A stretch of DNA of 64,000 nt from positions 930,001 through 994,000 of the forward strand of contig NZ_JAMBOQ010000002.1 of NCBI RefSeq assembly GCF_023715685.1, given 5' to 3'. The notes beneath the pieces are model-generated. The model saw only the letters and a program-made list of their open reading frames with translations. It did no database searches and had not been told where the DNA came from. Shown in pieces: positions 34,480-43,870 of this stretch (position 1 is the first letter of the stretch; each line of letters opens with the position of its first letter). A program made the translations under genes and the position numbers. This DNA is from Priestia aryabhattai. Lineage in GTDB: Bacteria; Bacillota; Bacilli; Bacillales; Bacillaceae_H.

Positions 34480-34881
34480 TTCCCTCTTTCTTATAAAATT
34501 TTCAATTAAAACAATGGTTTCTTATTTTATTAGAGACATATTAAAAGTGGTTATAAAAGTGGCATTTAACTATGTTGCTAAGTTTAAAAAGCACTCAAAA
34601 CATTTAATTCAAGTCGATTTATACATTTATACAATGTACCGTTAGCCGTCTACCACCTTAACTATGTAATTATTACATTATGTATATATGCTCATTTCAC
34701 CAAATGATTCAGGACTCTTTCTTTAAAGAAATAACATCTCCGCATACAAACGGATAATGTATAAGCGGTGTCTCAGGATGAATTTCTTCAGTATAAGTAA
34801 TTAGATTCACTATAAATCTAGAACTTTTTTCCCTTAAAAACTTCTTTATCATCTAAGACTTCAAAGACACAGCAATTGTCT
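34480..34881. other. Gene-free stretch
   Basis: No supported ORF. An inverted repeat TTCAAAGAC-CAG / CTG-GTCTTTGAA (34859-34897) lies at the 3' end of the following minus-strand ORF and may be its terminator. Confidence 0.4.
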
Positions 34882-35040
34882 TTACTGCGTCTTTGAACTA
34901 TTGTAGTTATTGTAGTTTTTTGCGGCAAATAATGTAGAACACCCAAGGAATACCGTTCCTATCCCCACTGCAATTAACATAGCATATTTAAATGTATTGT
35001 TTAATGCCAATCCTCCCGCAATAGATACGACAAAAATCAT
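34882..35040 (-). CDS. Small membrane ORF, possibly frameshifted
   Basis: From the ATG at 35040: MIFVVSIAGGLALNNTFKYA, then a second helix and KNYNNYNSSKTQ (52 residues, two helices). No SD stands before it. An upstream ATG at 35072 (MVK...) would join this frame if the five A at about 35063-35067 were six, giving MVKKNYTVLFIMIFVV. Probably a small membrane gene with one homopolymer loss. Confidence 0.4.
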   Translation of the reverse strand: MIFVVSIAGGLALNNTFKYAMLIAVGIGTVFLGCSTLFAAKNYNNYNSSKTQ

Positions 35041-35200
35041 AATAAATAGTACTGTATAGTTCTTTTTACCATTATTATACTATTCAATATATCTTTTAAC
35101 ATCCTACTTTGAAGAAACGTTTCATCTTACCTATATATGGATTATTTTAACTATTTATATTAAGATTAAAATTAAAGAAATTAATAAAATGGGGGTTTGT

Positions 35201-35701
35201 ATGAAAAAGTTATATTCTGTATTACTCGTAGCTCTACTGTCAGCAAGTATACTAACGGCTTGTTCAGAAACGAAAGTAAACGGTAAAAAAGACGGAGAAT
35301 TCTATTCAAGTGAAGATGAAGCCTTTGAAAATGCAAAGAAAGAGTCTACAGGAATACAAGATATTATCGGTGAAAGTAAATACGTAGATAATGAAAAGAT
35401 TGTTATCTATACAATTAAAGAAAAATCGAATATAGGTGTAGGAACAGCTACATTAACTCAAAAGGATTAAAAAATCCGTTGGTATTTTAATGGGAATCCA
35501 GCTATCATAAAACAATCAAAGGGTGATACAGATATCACTAGTGAAATAACGACCCCAAAAGGTGTAAAATATGATTTTTATGCCGGTACACCAACAAAAT
35601 CTGATATGACAATTGAAACTCGTACCGATACTGAAGTAGTCCCCCATATTGATAAAGAATATGATATTTATTACTACCTCTCCCCTGTTCCAAGAAATTA
35701 A
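35201..35701 (+). pseudogene. Lipoprotein gene with in-frame stop
   Basis: Signal peptide with lipobox ILTAC (Cys about 21), then SETKVNGKKDGEFYSSEDEA and IVIYTIKEKSNIG. A TAA at 35468-35470 stops the frame, but it reopens in the same phase as KIRWYFNGNPAIIKQSKGD...DFYAGTPTKSDMTIETRTDTE and stops naturally at 35699. The full product would be 166 residues. It may be a nonsense mutation in a Bacillus surface lipoprotein, or a shorter lipoprotein is made. SD GGGGGT precedes the ATG at 35201. Confidence 0.65.
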
Positions 35702-35750
35702 GCAGCAATTTTTTATTTTTTACTAGTCGCAACTAAGGGGGACATTATAT

Positions 35751-35813
35751 ATGAAAGTGTTTATAAAATTAAATCTGTTTACGTTTATTATCGTCGGATT
35801 ATCGGGGTGGTGA
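35751..35813 (+). pseudogene. Truncated N-terminus of a second exported protein
   Basis: AAGGGGGAC precedes an ATG whose frame encodes a signal-like segment (MKVFIKLNLFTFIIVGLSGW) and stops. In another phase the sequence continues GDLIITTNTDKTIIKVC, so a short indel may have destroyed a small lipoprotein with a lipobox near GLSG. Confidence 0.3.
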
Positions 35814-35922
35814 CTTAATAATTACTACCAATACGGATAAAACAATAATAAAAGTATGTAAGGATTGTAGATTATTTTGCACACTTGCATCTTGTTCAGC
35901 TATATCAATGCGTAAGTCCTTG

Positions 35923-36210
35923 TTATACGATTTTATACGATGGGCCACCTTTAAGGCGCTCTCGTTCTTGTGTGCCTTTATTAATAAATAAGTTGCTTCT
36001 GCTTAATTTAATAGTTCCACTAGTTGGTTCATCCAGTGCCTCTAAAATGGTTAGCAGTGTACTTTTCCCTGAACCACTCGTTCCCATAACAGCAACCATT
36101 TCTCCTACGCCTAACTTAAGGGATATGTCATTTAGTGCAGTGACTTCGTAACCCTCTCCTTTATAAACTTTCGTTAGGTTTTTCACCTTTAAAACATGTT
36201 GATTGTTCAC
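35923..36210 (-). pseudogene. ABC transporter ATPase, N-terminal fragment
   Basis: 95 residues of a MacB/LolD-type ATPase: VLKVKNLTKVYKGEG, EVTALNDISLKLG, Walker A GTSGSGKST (about 43), and LLTILEALDEPTSGTI. It then reads NLFINKGTQERERL and stops before the Q-loop, signature and Walker B, where about 135 residues are missing. No permease is next to it. GTG start with GAGGTG SD. Non-functional remnant. Confidence 0.8.
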
Positions 36211-36378
36211 GTCTTCACCTCGAAGTATGTTTCTTTATTTTTGGTAACAAAGATAGTTAACTCTCTTATTGCATTCATCTTCGTAAATTTCTCCTATATC
36301 TAGTACGTTTCAAAACAGGAATAGTTTTACATTTTGTGAAAAATGGTCAAAAAAGTTGTAATTCTTTATAAAAAACAC

Positions 36379-36422
36379 AAAAAAAGGGTAGAAGCTTATT
36401 AGATAAGCCGCTACCTTTTTGT
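36379..36422. terminator. Terminator-like hairpin
   Basis: AAAAAGGGTAG-AGCTTAT...ATAAGC-CTACCTTTTT, T tract on the plus strand and A-rich on the other. Confidence 0.75.
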
Positions 36423-36464
36423 ATTATTAAATTTTGTATAAGCATTGAGTGATCACTAAATGCT

Positions 36465-37037
36465 TCAAAGTTTAGCCGCACTTTCTTTCTCGTGCCTTGT
36501 TCTTTTTCTATACAGATCTTCTACAATACTTTCTATTAGAACGATAAAAGTGGCAACGACAAGGGCTCCTAGAAAAGTTATTTGAATACTTGAAAACAGA
36601 TGTAAGGACAGTATATATAGTAGTTCTGTATATACAAAAGTTTTAAACGCAAGTACAAAAGCTTTTGGTAATTTAAAGTGTCTTACTATCCCTAAAAATA
36701 TTCCGTTAAAAAAGATCTCTACGACAAATACTAAGCCTATTGCTAAAAAAGACAGCGAAAACAAGTCTTGAAAGTGATTAACACTTATAAGGTTAGGTAA
36801 AGCATAGGTTATTCCCCATAAGGCACTAAAAAGAACTGCTGCAGGTAAACCAATAAAAGCACAAATTGCTGCTGCTGCTACAACAATAGCAACTAACATT
36901 GACAATGATGTACCTTCCTCTCCTTCTTTCATCTTTTGAACTAGAACATATAAGATACCCATAATCACGATAAAAACAAATCCAATAATAAGATAAATTG
37001 TAATATAATAACTCTTTTTACTGTTATTATAAAACAC
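36465..37037 (-). CDS. Polytopic membrane protein, unknown
   Basis: 190 residues with about five hydrophobic helices (about 13-35, 46-75, 90-115, 125-145, 150-172) and a charged C-terminus YRKRTRHEKESAAKL. The GTG start at 37037 lacks a clear SD, so the true start may be further in. The layout is somewhat like YrvL-type membrane regulators, but I am not sure. Confidence 0.5.
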   Translation of the reverse strand: MFYNNSKKSYYITIYLIIGFVFIVIMGILYVLVQKMKEGEEGTSLSMLVAIVVAAAAICAFIGLPAAVLFSALWGITYALPNLISVNHFQDLFSLSFLAIGLVFVVEIFFNGIFLGIVRHFKLPKAFVLAFKTFVYTELLYILSLHLFSSIQITFLGALVVATFIVLIESIVEDLYRKRTRHEKESAAKL

Positions 37038-37101
37038 ACATTCGTTACAAGGGAATACCGAATGTTTGCGCTAAGTTTCTTTGTGCGACTTTTAAAAACA
37101 A

Positions 37102-37144
37102 TAAAAAAGACAGCCCTCAACGTATGAGTGACTGCCTTTTTTAT
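37102..37144 (-). terminator. Terminator of the nitroreductase gene
   Basis: Imperfect AAAAAAGACAG...CTGCCTTTTTT hairpin 30 nt after the stop on the minus strand. Confidence 0.7.
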
Positions 37145-37176
37145 TTTAGTATTTATAGAAACATAGGAAGAACTTT

Positions 37177-37737
37177 TTAACGATACCAAATCGTTTTATC
37201 TTGATACGGAATACGTTTTGATGAACCTTCTTTGTTAGGGTGACCGACGTAAATTAATCCTAAGAGCTTATCGCCGTCTTCTAGAGATAAAAAGTCATTC
37301 AGTTCTGACTGGTAGACAATTTCACCCGTTCTCCAAATTGTCGCCAAACCTTGTTCTTCCGCTACCAATAGCATATTTTGTATACTTGCTGCTACGGCGG
37401 AGATTTCTTCAATTTCTGGGACTTTTCCAGAAGGACTTACTGCTACAGCAATAATGACAGGAGCACGAAGCGGGCCTTTTTTAGCTTTTGTTGTTTTTTT
37501 AAACGCTTCTTCTTCACTTAGGTGGGCAGTTTTTTGCTTCATAATACGTTCCATTTCGTCTCCTAAACGAATACGTGAATCCCCTGTAATCACTCGGAAC
37601 TTCCAAGGCTCTGTCTTTTTATGGTTAGGAGCCCACGTGCCGGCTTCTAACATAAGGTTGATAGCATCTTCTGATACGTCTTTGTCTTGCATAGCTCCAA
37701 TCGTTCTTCTGCTTTTAATAATATCTAATACGCTCAT
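37177..37737 (-). CDS. Nitroreductase family protein (YdjA/YfhC-like)
   Basis: 186 residues, FMN-dependent oxidoreductase fold. SVLDIIKSRRTIGAMQDKDV (FMN-phosphate-binding Arg cluster), EAGTWAPNHKKTEPWKFRVI, AVAASIQNMLLVAEEQGLATIWRTGE and LLGLIYVGHPNKE are typical of the single-domain YdjA group. Substrate unknown. ATG at 37737 follows AAAAGGAGACGG; the earlier start at 37764 has no SD. A probable Fur box lies in the promoter spacer (37807-37821), so the gene may be iron-repressed and help iron or flavin reduction; that is inference. Confidence 0.85.
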   Translation of the reverse strand: MSVLDIIKSRRTIGAMQDKDVSEDAINLMLEAGTWAPNHKKTEPWKFRVITGDSRIRLGDEMERIMKQKTAHLSEEEAFKKTTKAKKGPLRAPVIIAVAVSPSGKVPEIEEISAVAASIQNMLLVAEEQGLATIWRTGEIVYQSELNDFLSLEDGDKLLGLIYVGHPNKEGSSKRIPYQDKTIWYR

Positions 37738-37798
37738 ACTTTCCGTCTCCTTTTCTACATTCAATTTATTAGTATAGGTATGTATATGTCTTGTATAT

Positions 37799-37828
37799 AG
37801 AATAATTGAAAATCATTCTCACTGTCAA
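37799..37828 (-). promoter_or_regulatory. Promoter with Fur box in the spacer
   Basis: On the minus strand TTGACA (37828-37823), 18-bp spacer, TATTCT (37804-37799). The spacer contains TGAGAATGATTTTCA (37821-37807), which matches the 15-bp Fur core TGATAATNATTATCA with two mismatches. It faces the nitroreductase gene with a leader of about 60 nt. Confidence 0.6.
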
Positions 37829-37930
37829 TTGTTTTGCTTATCACTGGGGTGGTGATAAATATGCCAATTTTTTAAGCATGTTTGTTTTTTTAGCAGTTTT
37901 TCTTTTAATTATTTGGCAGTTTTGTCAAAT

Positions 37931-37971
37931 AAAAAACGATTTGGAACATGTAGTCCAAATCGTTTTTTTAT
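37931..37971. terminator. Terminator of the glutamate dehydrogenase gene
   Basis: AAAACGATTTGGA/TCCAAATCGTTTT, 7-nt loop, T7. Confidence 0.92.
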
Positions 37972-37972
37972 C

Positions 37973-39265
37973 TTATACCCAGCCGCGGAAACGGGAAGCT
38001 TCAGCTGATTTTTTGATTCCAGCCATGTAAGCGGCTAGTCTCATATCTACATCATTTTCTTGAGCGATTTGATAAATAGTTTCAAATGAATCTACCATTA
38101 CTTTACGTAATTTGTAAGCTACTTCTTCTTCAGACCAGTAGTAGCCTTGATTATTTTGCACCCATTCGAAGTATGAAACCGTTACGCCTCCAGCACTTGC
38201 TAAAATATCTGGCACTAAAAGCACACCTTTTTCATCTAAAATGCGCGTGGCCTCAAGCGTAGTCGGCCCGTTCGCTGCTTCTACTACAATAGAGGCTTTG
38301 ATGCGATCCGCGTTACGGACAGTAATTTGATTAGAAATTGCTGCGGGTACTAAAATATCACATTCTTGTTCTAATAGCTCTTCGTTTGTAATCACATTCG
38401 TAAATAAATTAGTTACGGTACCAAAACTGTCTCGTCGATCAAGCAGGTAATCAATATCAAGACCAAGCGGATCATAAAGAGCACCGTATGCGTCTGAAAT
38501 GCCAATTACTTTTGCTCCTGCATCATGCATGAACTTAGCGAGAAAACTGCCGGCATTTCCGAACCCTTGAATAATAATCCGCGCTTCTTGCAAGTTAAGG
38601 CTTTTCTTTTTGACAGCTTCTTCAATACAAATGGTTACTCCTTTAGCCGTTGCGGTTTCACGTCCTTGAGACCCTCCTAGTACGATGGGTTTTCCAGTAA
38701 TAAAACCAGGAGAATCAAACTCACGGAGTCGGCTATATTCATCCATCATCCACGCCATAATTTGAGAGTTTGTATAGACGTCTGGTGCAGGGATATCTTT
38801 AGTAGGTCCAACTATTTGACTGATAGCTCTTACATAGCCGCGGCTGAGTCGTTCTAGTTCACCAAAAGACATGTTTCTTGGGTCGCATACAATTCCGCCT
38901 TTACCGCCGCCATACGGAAGGTCGACAATCCCGCATTTTAAACTCATCCAAATGGATAATGCTTTTACTTCTTCTTCATTTACTTCAGGATGAAAGCGCA
39001 CGCCTCCTTTAGTAGGTCCGACAGCATCATTATGCTGAGAGCGGTAGCCGGTAAATACTTTTACCGATTCGTTATCCATTTTAACGGGAATACGAACCGT
39101 CATCATGCGCAGCGGTTCTTTCAATAAATGGTACACTTCTTCACCATAACCTAGTTTTTGAAGCGCTTCTTGAATAACGGTTTGAGTAGATAAAAATAAA
39201 TTAAGTGATTCCTGTTCTTGCTCCTGTTCTTTTTTTAATTCACTAGCTGTTTTTGTAATGGACAT
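37973..39265 (-). CDS. Glutamate dehydrogenase (GudB/RocG type)
   Basis: NAD-dependent hexameric enzyme converting glutamate to 2-oxoglutarate and ammonia. About 430 residues. Glutamate-binding and catalytic motif GPTKGGVRFHPEV...LSIWMSLKCGIVDLPYGGGKGGI (about 75-115, catalytic Lys in the GGGKGG context), Rossmann motif IIQGFGNAGSFLAKF (about 225), and VEAANGPTT (about 335). No 9-bp duplication of the kind that silences B. subtilis 168 gudB is seen. The N-terminus is extended by a KKEQEQEQES stretch. The ATG at 39265 follows GGGGTG. GudB and RocG cannot be told apart here. Confidence 0.93.
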   Translation of the reverse strand: MSITKTASELKKEQEQEQESLNLFLSTQTVIQEALQKLGYGEEVYHLLKEPLRMMTVRIPVKMDNESVKVFTGYRSQHNDAVGPTKGGVRFHPEVNEEEVKALSIWMSLKCGIVDLPYGGGKGGIVCDPRNMSFGELERLSRGYVRAISQIVGPTKDIPAPDVYTNSQIMAWMMDEYSRLREFDSPGFITGKPIVLGGSQGRETATAKGVTICIEEAVKKKSLNLQEARIIIQGFGNAGSFLAKFMHDAGAKVIGISDAYGALYDPLGLDIDYLLDRRDSFGTVTNLFTNVITNEELLEQECDILVPAAISNQITVRNADRIKASIVVEAANGPTTLEATRILDEKGVLLVPDILASAGGVTVSYFEWVQNNQGYYWSEEEVAYKLRKVMVDSFETIYQIAQENDVDMRLAAYMAGIKKSAEASRFRGWV

Positions 39266-39463
39266 TCTGTTCACCCCATATTAATCATTGAAATTTCTCA
39301 ATAATTTAACATGCAATTCCTGTGCCAATTTCGACTGTTTTAAAACGCTTTTATTTTATAAATAATCTGCATTAGCAAGCCTTATATTCCCTGCATAGGC
39401 TGATATTAGTATATACTTAAAGAAATAAGACAAACTATTTATACTACAAAGGAGGAAAGTGCT

Positions 39464-39619
39464 ATGTTAAATGAAAGAAAAGAACAAGAGCGAAGCAATT
39501 ACTATATAGAATGCTGTTCCATCTGCGGAGAAAGGCTAACATCTTTTCAGGAAAAAGAAATCTTCACATGCGACAGCTGTTTTGAACAAAAAGTAAACGA
39601 TGTACTTTCTGAGTTGTAG
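39464..39619 (+). CDS. Small zinc-ribbon protein, 51 residues
   Basis: Hidden small ORF with a very strong SD (AAAGGAGG) 8 nt before the ATG. It contains CCSICGERLTS then FTCDSCF, a CxxC-x15-CxxC zinc ribbon, between charged helical ends. Unknown role; such proteins are often small regulators. Divergent from glutamate dehydrogenase. Confidence 0.7.
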   Translation: MLNERKEQERSNYYIECCSICGERLTSFQEKEIFTCDSCFEQKVNDVLSEL

Positions 39620-39628
39620 GCAGGTACT

Positions 39629-41345
39629 CTATTTTTTAGAAACAGGTGTCACAATATTAAAGTTTGTATCGATAGAATCCTGACAAGACAAAAAGAAATC
39701 CCATTTTGATTTATCTCCTTGAACAACTATGACTGAACTATAAGAGTGATCATTTGTAGTTGTGAGTCGATATAAGGTATCTTGCCACATCGTTACCGTC
39801 ACCTCAGCTTTCTTTCGCGTATCTCCAAGATACCTAAAGATTCCATGCTTAAGTTCTGTGAGAGCTACCTCATTACGATCTGGTATGGCAAACAATATAC
39901 GGTAGTTACATGCTCCTGCCTTTAATCCATCTACGCGAATGCTAAATAGTTCTAAAATATTTTTCAAAGGAAGTGTATCCCATACTTCTTTTGTGATAAT
40001 GTTGTCCGCTCCGCCCATATACTCTACATATTTTTAGCTGATTCTTCGGGAAACAGTTTATTTAAATCAACTGGGTTACTGTTATACCAGCCCATATAGC
40101 GCAGATAAGCTGCTTTTGCATTGTGGTTAACCGTTCCATAAAAGCCGTTTGTATACCATTCTTGAGATAGGGTTTCTGGTAGCCTCATCATTCGGCCGAC
40201 GTGATCAATGGTATATCCTTGATTCATCAGTCTTAAAGTTTGGTCATGAATATACTGATAAACATCTCGTTGATTTTCTATATATGCGATGCACGATTGG
40301 TTCCCGAACCTTGGCCAATTATGTACGCCGAATAGCGTTGTTAATTCTTGGCCGAATAAATCAATTGCTTGCTGCAAGTATCTTGCCCATGCTGCTGCGT
40401 CTCTTACTTTTGCTCCTCTGAGTGTATAAAGGTTGTGCTGAGTCGCCGTACAGTTTTCTGCAATACACAGAGACTTTTCACTAGGAATATAGATGTTCAT
40501 TTCAGCAGGTGCTTCCGTCCCTGGCGTAAGCTGAAATTGAAATGAGACGCCATCAATTCTCTTACTCACATAAGAATTATGTTCCGAAGGACGAATTTCT
40601 TCTATTCCTTTGATGAGTGTAATTGTTCCAAACGAAATTTCTTTTCCGATACCGTTGTCAATTAAGCCTTTTTCATCTCGTCGCAGTCGAATACCATACA
40701 TGTATTGACTTCTTCGTGTCATTGCTACTGCCGCCGTGACGTTTTCATCGATAATAGCGTCCATAAACCCAGCAGGAGCATAAACTTTACTAGGTTTATT
40801 TTGTGATGAGTCAGGTAATATCCCTAGAACTCCGCCGTAATGATCCATATGGGAATGAGAGAAGATAACTGCTTTGATAAGGTGTTTTCCAAAGTGATGG
40901 TTTACTAGTTTAAGCGCTTCTTCTGCTGTTTCTTTGGATGTTAAACAGTCAATAACAATCCATCCCGTTTTCCCTTTAACAAACGTAATATTGGCCATAT
41001 CAAAGCCTCTTACTTGAAAGATGTTTTCAGTTACTTGATATAAGCCAGCTTGTACATTTAATTTCCCTTGTTCCCACAGTTTAGGATGGACAGTAGCAGG
41101 TATGGATTATTCAAATAAAAAAGCGTACTTTCTTAAATCCCATACAGGATACAGCTGATTTTTTTAGAAATCACAGGAAAAGGTACGCGTACAAGAGATT
41201 GGTAATCCGCAAGATTTTGTTCTGATTTCACTTGTTTCCAGTCTATTTTTTCGTAAGCTTCAGCATTGGTCGCTGCAGTCTTTTGAGTAGCATCTTTTCG
41301 GTGAATCGTTAACCCCTGTTCATAATCAAACAGCAGAACCCCCTC
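39629..41345 (-). pseudogene. Alkyl/aryl sulfatase (SdsA1/YjcS-like), decayed
   Basis: Secondary alkyl sulfatases are about 650 residues: metallo-beta-lactamase, dimerisation and SCP2-like domains. Here an N-terminal piece (41134-41345, KDATQKTAATNAEAYEKID) lacks a start and hits a stop. The catalytic part (to 40024) is long and keeps HSHMDHYGG, IAENCTATQHNLYTLRG and GVHNWPRFG. A one-base loss in an A run near 40026 breaks SAKKYVEYMGGAD, and the region then jumps to the SCP2-like C-terminus (39629-40018, WDTLPLKNILELFSIRVDG), so most of the dimerisation domain is deleted. Non-functional. Confidence 0.82.
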
Positions 41346-41408
41346 CTTTTTATTACTTTATGCGTAAAAATAAGACGAAGTACAAAAAGGCAGTGAAAAT
41401 AGAGTGAA

Positions 41409-41448
41409 CAAAAAAAGAAGATGTGCTTAAGGCGCATCTTCTTTTTTA
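41409..41448. terminator. Bidirectional terminator
   Basis: AAAAAAGAAGATG-GC/GC-CATCTTCTTTTTT, 6-8-nt loop. Confidence 0.9.
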
Positions 41449-41498
41449 TACTGGATTTTACGTTTGAATAGTCGAGTATTCTGTCTTGATTAGACAGC

Positions 41499-41606
41499 CT
41501 AGCACTTAGTATAACGATTGTTTACCAATGTGCCTTTTGTAATCAAAGCAAATCTTCCTTCTAAGGTGCTCAATACGTTTCTTGAAGTCGCTGTAAAACA
41601 ATGCAT
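41499..41606 (-). CDS. Possible 35-residue peptide
   Basis: AAGGAGAG lies about 9 nt before the ATG at 41606. Starts MHCFTATSRNVLSTLEGRF and ends VNNRYTKC. A small stem CTGTCT/AGACAG follows the stop, then the shared terminator 50 nt on. Unrecognised. Confidence 0.4.
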   Translation of the reverse strand: MHCFTATSRNVLSTLEGRFALITKGTLVNNRYTKC

Positions 41607-41695
41607 GTATACAGTCTCTCCTTTCTTGTATTGACCTTACATAGAATGTGTACCCGCAGTAAATGACTTAAAACTTACTTTAGGCTCTTTTATCG

Positions 41696-41893
41696 CTATT
41701 TTTTTACCCATTTGTCATTATCATCTTTTTTGTACTTCGTTTTCACCGCATTCCAAGCAACTTTGTGAGCGGTAGCTTCTTTTTTGTATTCATCACTAGC
41801 TGAGTTGAATGCTTCTTTATAAATTTCCTGAGCGTGATGAGGAAGATTATCTCTTACTCCATCAGGCAATTCTTTTAATGAATTGTAAGGCAT
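41696..41893 (-). CDS. chaB: ChaB family protein
   Basis: 65 residues with the ChaB fold: MPYNSLKELPDGVRDNLPHHAQEIYKEAFNSA then HKVAWNAVKTKYKK. First named as a putative regulator of the E. coli ChaA cation antiporter; no chaA adjoins it, and in Bacilli it is usually a stand-alone small protein. ATG at 41893 follows AAGGAGG. Confidence 0.85.
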   Translation of the reverse strand: MPYNSLKELPDGVRDNLPHHAQEIYKEAFNSASDEYKKEATAHKVAWNAVKTKYKKDDNDKWVKK

Positions 41894-41958
41894 AATAGTA
41901 TTCCTCCTTGAAAACATCTTTTACTACTGATTTACCTATTTTCAAAGAGTGTAAACAT

Positions 41959-42804
41959 TTAATAAATATAGTCCTTATATAAGTCAGACTGAATAACCTT
42001 TTTATAAGCGAGTCCGTGTTTCTTAGTAAGGGCTTTTACTTTATCTACACAGCTTTGAGCGCTTCTTGGTGATACGTAAATTTCATTGATAAGCTGATGT
42101 AAATTACATGTAAGGAGATTACCATACTCATGAGAAAACTCATACGATCTTTTTTCAAGGATGTCCATTCGTTTTTGCCATTGATTTGCGGAGATACCTT
42201 GAATTTCGAATAGCTTTTGCAGCTTCCAGGCATGTATACGACTTGCTATAATAACCAGCCTCAATTCATTTTCATGCTGATAGGACTTTCGCTTGTAAAA
42301 TAACGTATCATATACAGAGTGACTGACCATTTCTTTTTGGAAGTCTATGTACTGTACTTTACCGGAGAAGATTTTATAACGTAAATCTTTAATACTGCAT
42401 AATAAATTTTCATAGGTGGTTTTAATAGCTATACCATCATTCCCTTTTAAATATAGGTCCCACATTCCAGCAGCTTCGTACTCATTGATATGCCAGGATG
42501 AAACAGCAGAAAATTCATGAATTTTTCTTATATAGGTTCTAGAGGTGCGGTTATGACGTTCGCCTTTTTCTCTCAACTCTTCTATGTTCCACATCGAAGA
42601 GCATCCTTCAAGAGGATCCAAAAATGCACCAGGTTTTGCGAAAAAAAGCGCATTGTTTTCCAATAAACCTTGAAAATCAGACAGCGACATAAATCGCCAC
42701 ACCGTCGGATTATTGTGCACCTTATAGCGTTCATCATAATCGTCATAGCTGGATTCGAATCTTTTGGCATATTCGTACGCTTTCTCTCTATAAGCTAAAT
42801 CCAT
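41959..42804 (-). CDS. DUF2971 family protein
   Basis: 281 residues. The DUF2971 pattern is visible: VWRFMSLSDFQGLLENNALFFAKPGAFLDPLEG (about 35-67), FSAVSSWHINEYEAAGMWDLY (about 97-117), GIAIKTTYENL, and KRKSYQHENELRLVI (about 170-184). Biochemical role unknown; members occur in phage-defence and mobile islands as well as in ordinary genomes. The gene upstream on the same strand encodes a nuclease-like protein but has its own terminator. SD AGGAGGAAAA. Confidence 0.75.
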   Translation of the reverse strand: MDLAYREKAYEYAKRFESSYDDYDERYKVHNNPTVWRFMSLSDFQGLLENNALFFAKPGAFLDPLEGCSSMWNIEELREKGERHNRTSRTYIRKIHEFSAVSSWHINEYEAAGMWDLYLKGNDGIAIKTTYENLLCSIKDLRYKIFSGKVQYIDFQKEMVSHSVYDTLFYKRKSYQHENELRLVIIASRIHAWKLQKLFEIQGISANQWQKRMDILEKRSYEFSHEYGNLLTCNLHQLINEIYVSPRSAQSCVDKVKALTKKHGLAYKKVIQSDLYKDYIY

Positions 42805-42906
42805 TGGTTTTCCTCCTCTGAATGCATATTCATACTTAAATTATAGCACTTAATTGTTGTAATTTTCAAAATCATCCACCTGTATTAAAAGAGTTTTATT
42901 ATCATA

Positions 42907-42944
42907 AAAGAAGATAGGCCGCAACATCTGCGGCCTGTCTTCTT
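42907..42944. terminator. Terminator between two minus-strand genes
   Basis: AGAAGA-AGGCCGCA/TGCGGCCT-TCTTCT, 5-nt loop, overlapping the stop at 42943. Confidence 0.9.
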
Positions 42945-43575
42945 ATTTAATGAAATGAATGTTTTGCTTAACACTTTCACTTTCTGGCTGGCTTAATTCC
43001 AATAAATAAATTTCCTCCGCTCGAAAATCAGTATTCTGCATCTCTTGTTTTAAGGTACGAATAAAGGCGGCTGAACTTTTCCCGTAGGCTTCAAAATAAT
43101 GAAACGTGTGTACAACAAATAGAATGGATGCTCCACTGTAATCTTTTTTGCTCTTTTTTTGGATGTTTTCTAGTACTTTTTCTATATACTCTTCTACAGA
43201 ACCTTCCGTCTGGATACGGGGTAGAGCAAGATTTCCTGAATTGACCCTCTGTGCATCTTCAAATTCCAGTTTCCCATCTTTGTAAGAAGTAATTTCAATT
43301 CGTTTTTCAGTACCATCCGGCTGAAGAATCAATCCGTCGTATCCTTGACTTCCAATAATAAGCTTCAATTTTGAATTCCTTGGACAATAAGAAGATTGGC
43401 TGAAACAATAAAGCGGATAAAACTCTTCAAAAAACTTTTTGAAACGCCCTTTTTTAAGTCTGGCTAATTTTATATACTCTCTGTTTTGATGAATCATTTG
43501 CTGCGTATGTTCAAAATACTGCTTCATTTCTTCTTGCGTTCTGTACACATCAAGGTCTTTAAATAATTCATCCAT
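42943..43575 (-). CDS. Unknown protein, possibly PD-(D/E)xK-like
   Basis: 210 residues from the ATG at 43575, which follows AAGGTGAAAAG; the longer frame to 43737 has no SD. N-terminal helix pair (MDELFKDLDVYRTQEEMKQY), then GYDGLILQPDGTEKRIEITSY (about 80-100), where D...E-I-T resembles degenerate restriction-endonuclease cores, and SGASILFVVHTFHYF near 155. Probably a nuclease-fold protein, but without a clear xK lysine, so the assignment is weak. Confidence 0.5.
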   Translation of the reverse strand: MDELFKDLDVYRTQEEMKQYFEHTQQMIHQNREYIKLARLKKGRFKKFFEEFYPLYCFSQSSYCPRNSKLKLIIGSQGYDGLILQPDGTEKRIEITSYKDGKLEFEDAQRVNSGNLALPRIQTEGSVEEYIEKVLENIQKKSKKDYSGASILFVVHTFHYFEAYGKSSAAFIRTLKQEMQNTDFRAEEIYLLELSQPESESVKQNIHFIK

Positions 43576-43870
43576 CTTTTCACCTTCAATCCTGCCAACT
43601 AAAAAAGTCTTTTTACTTAGTAGATACATATTCATGAATGTGTGTGACAATTTTCTTTTTTTAGAGATATAGCCTTTTTTAAAACAAAACAAGCACACTT
43701 TTCTTTTTTTTGCATATTCTGTTATTCGTGCGTTCAATCATGAGCGTACGTTTCAGCCTTTAGTTGTAAAAGATAAACCGTAAAGTTACAGCTGATGGCG
43801 GATGATATGCGTCTGATTATTTCATAAACTATAACAAACAGGAAACTTAACAATAATTGAGGTGTTGAAA

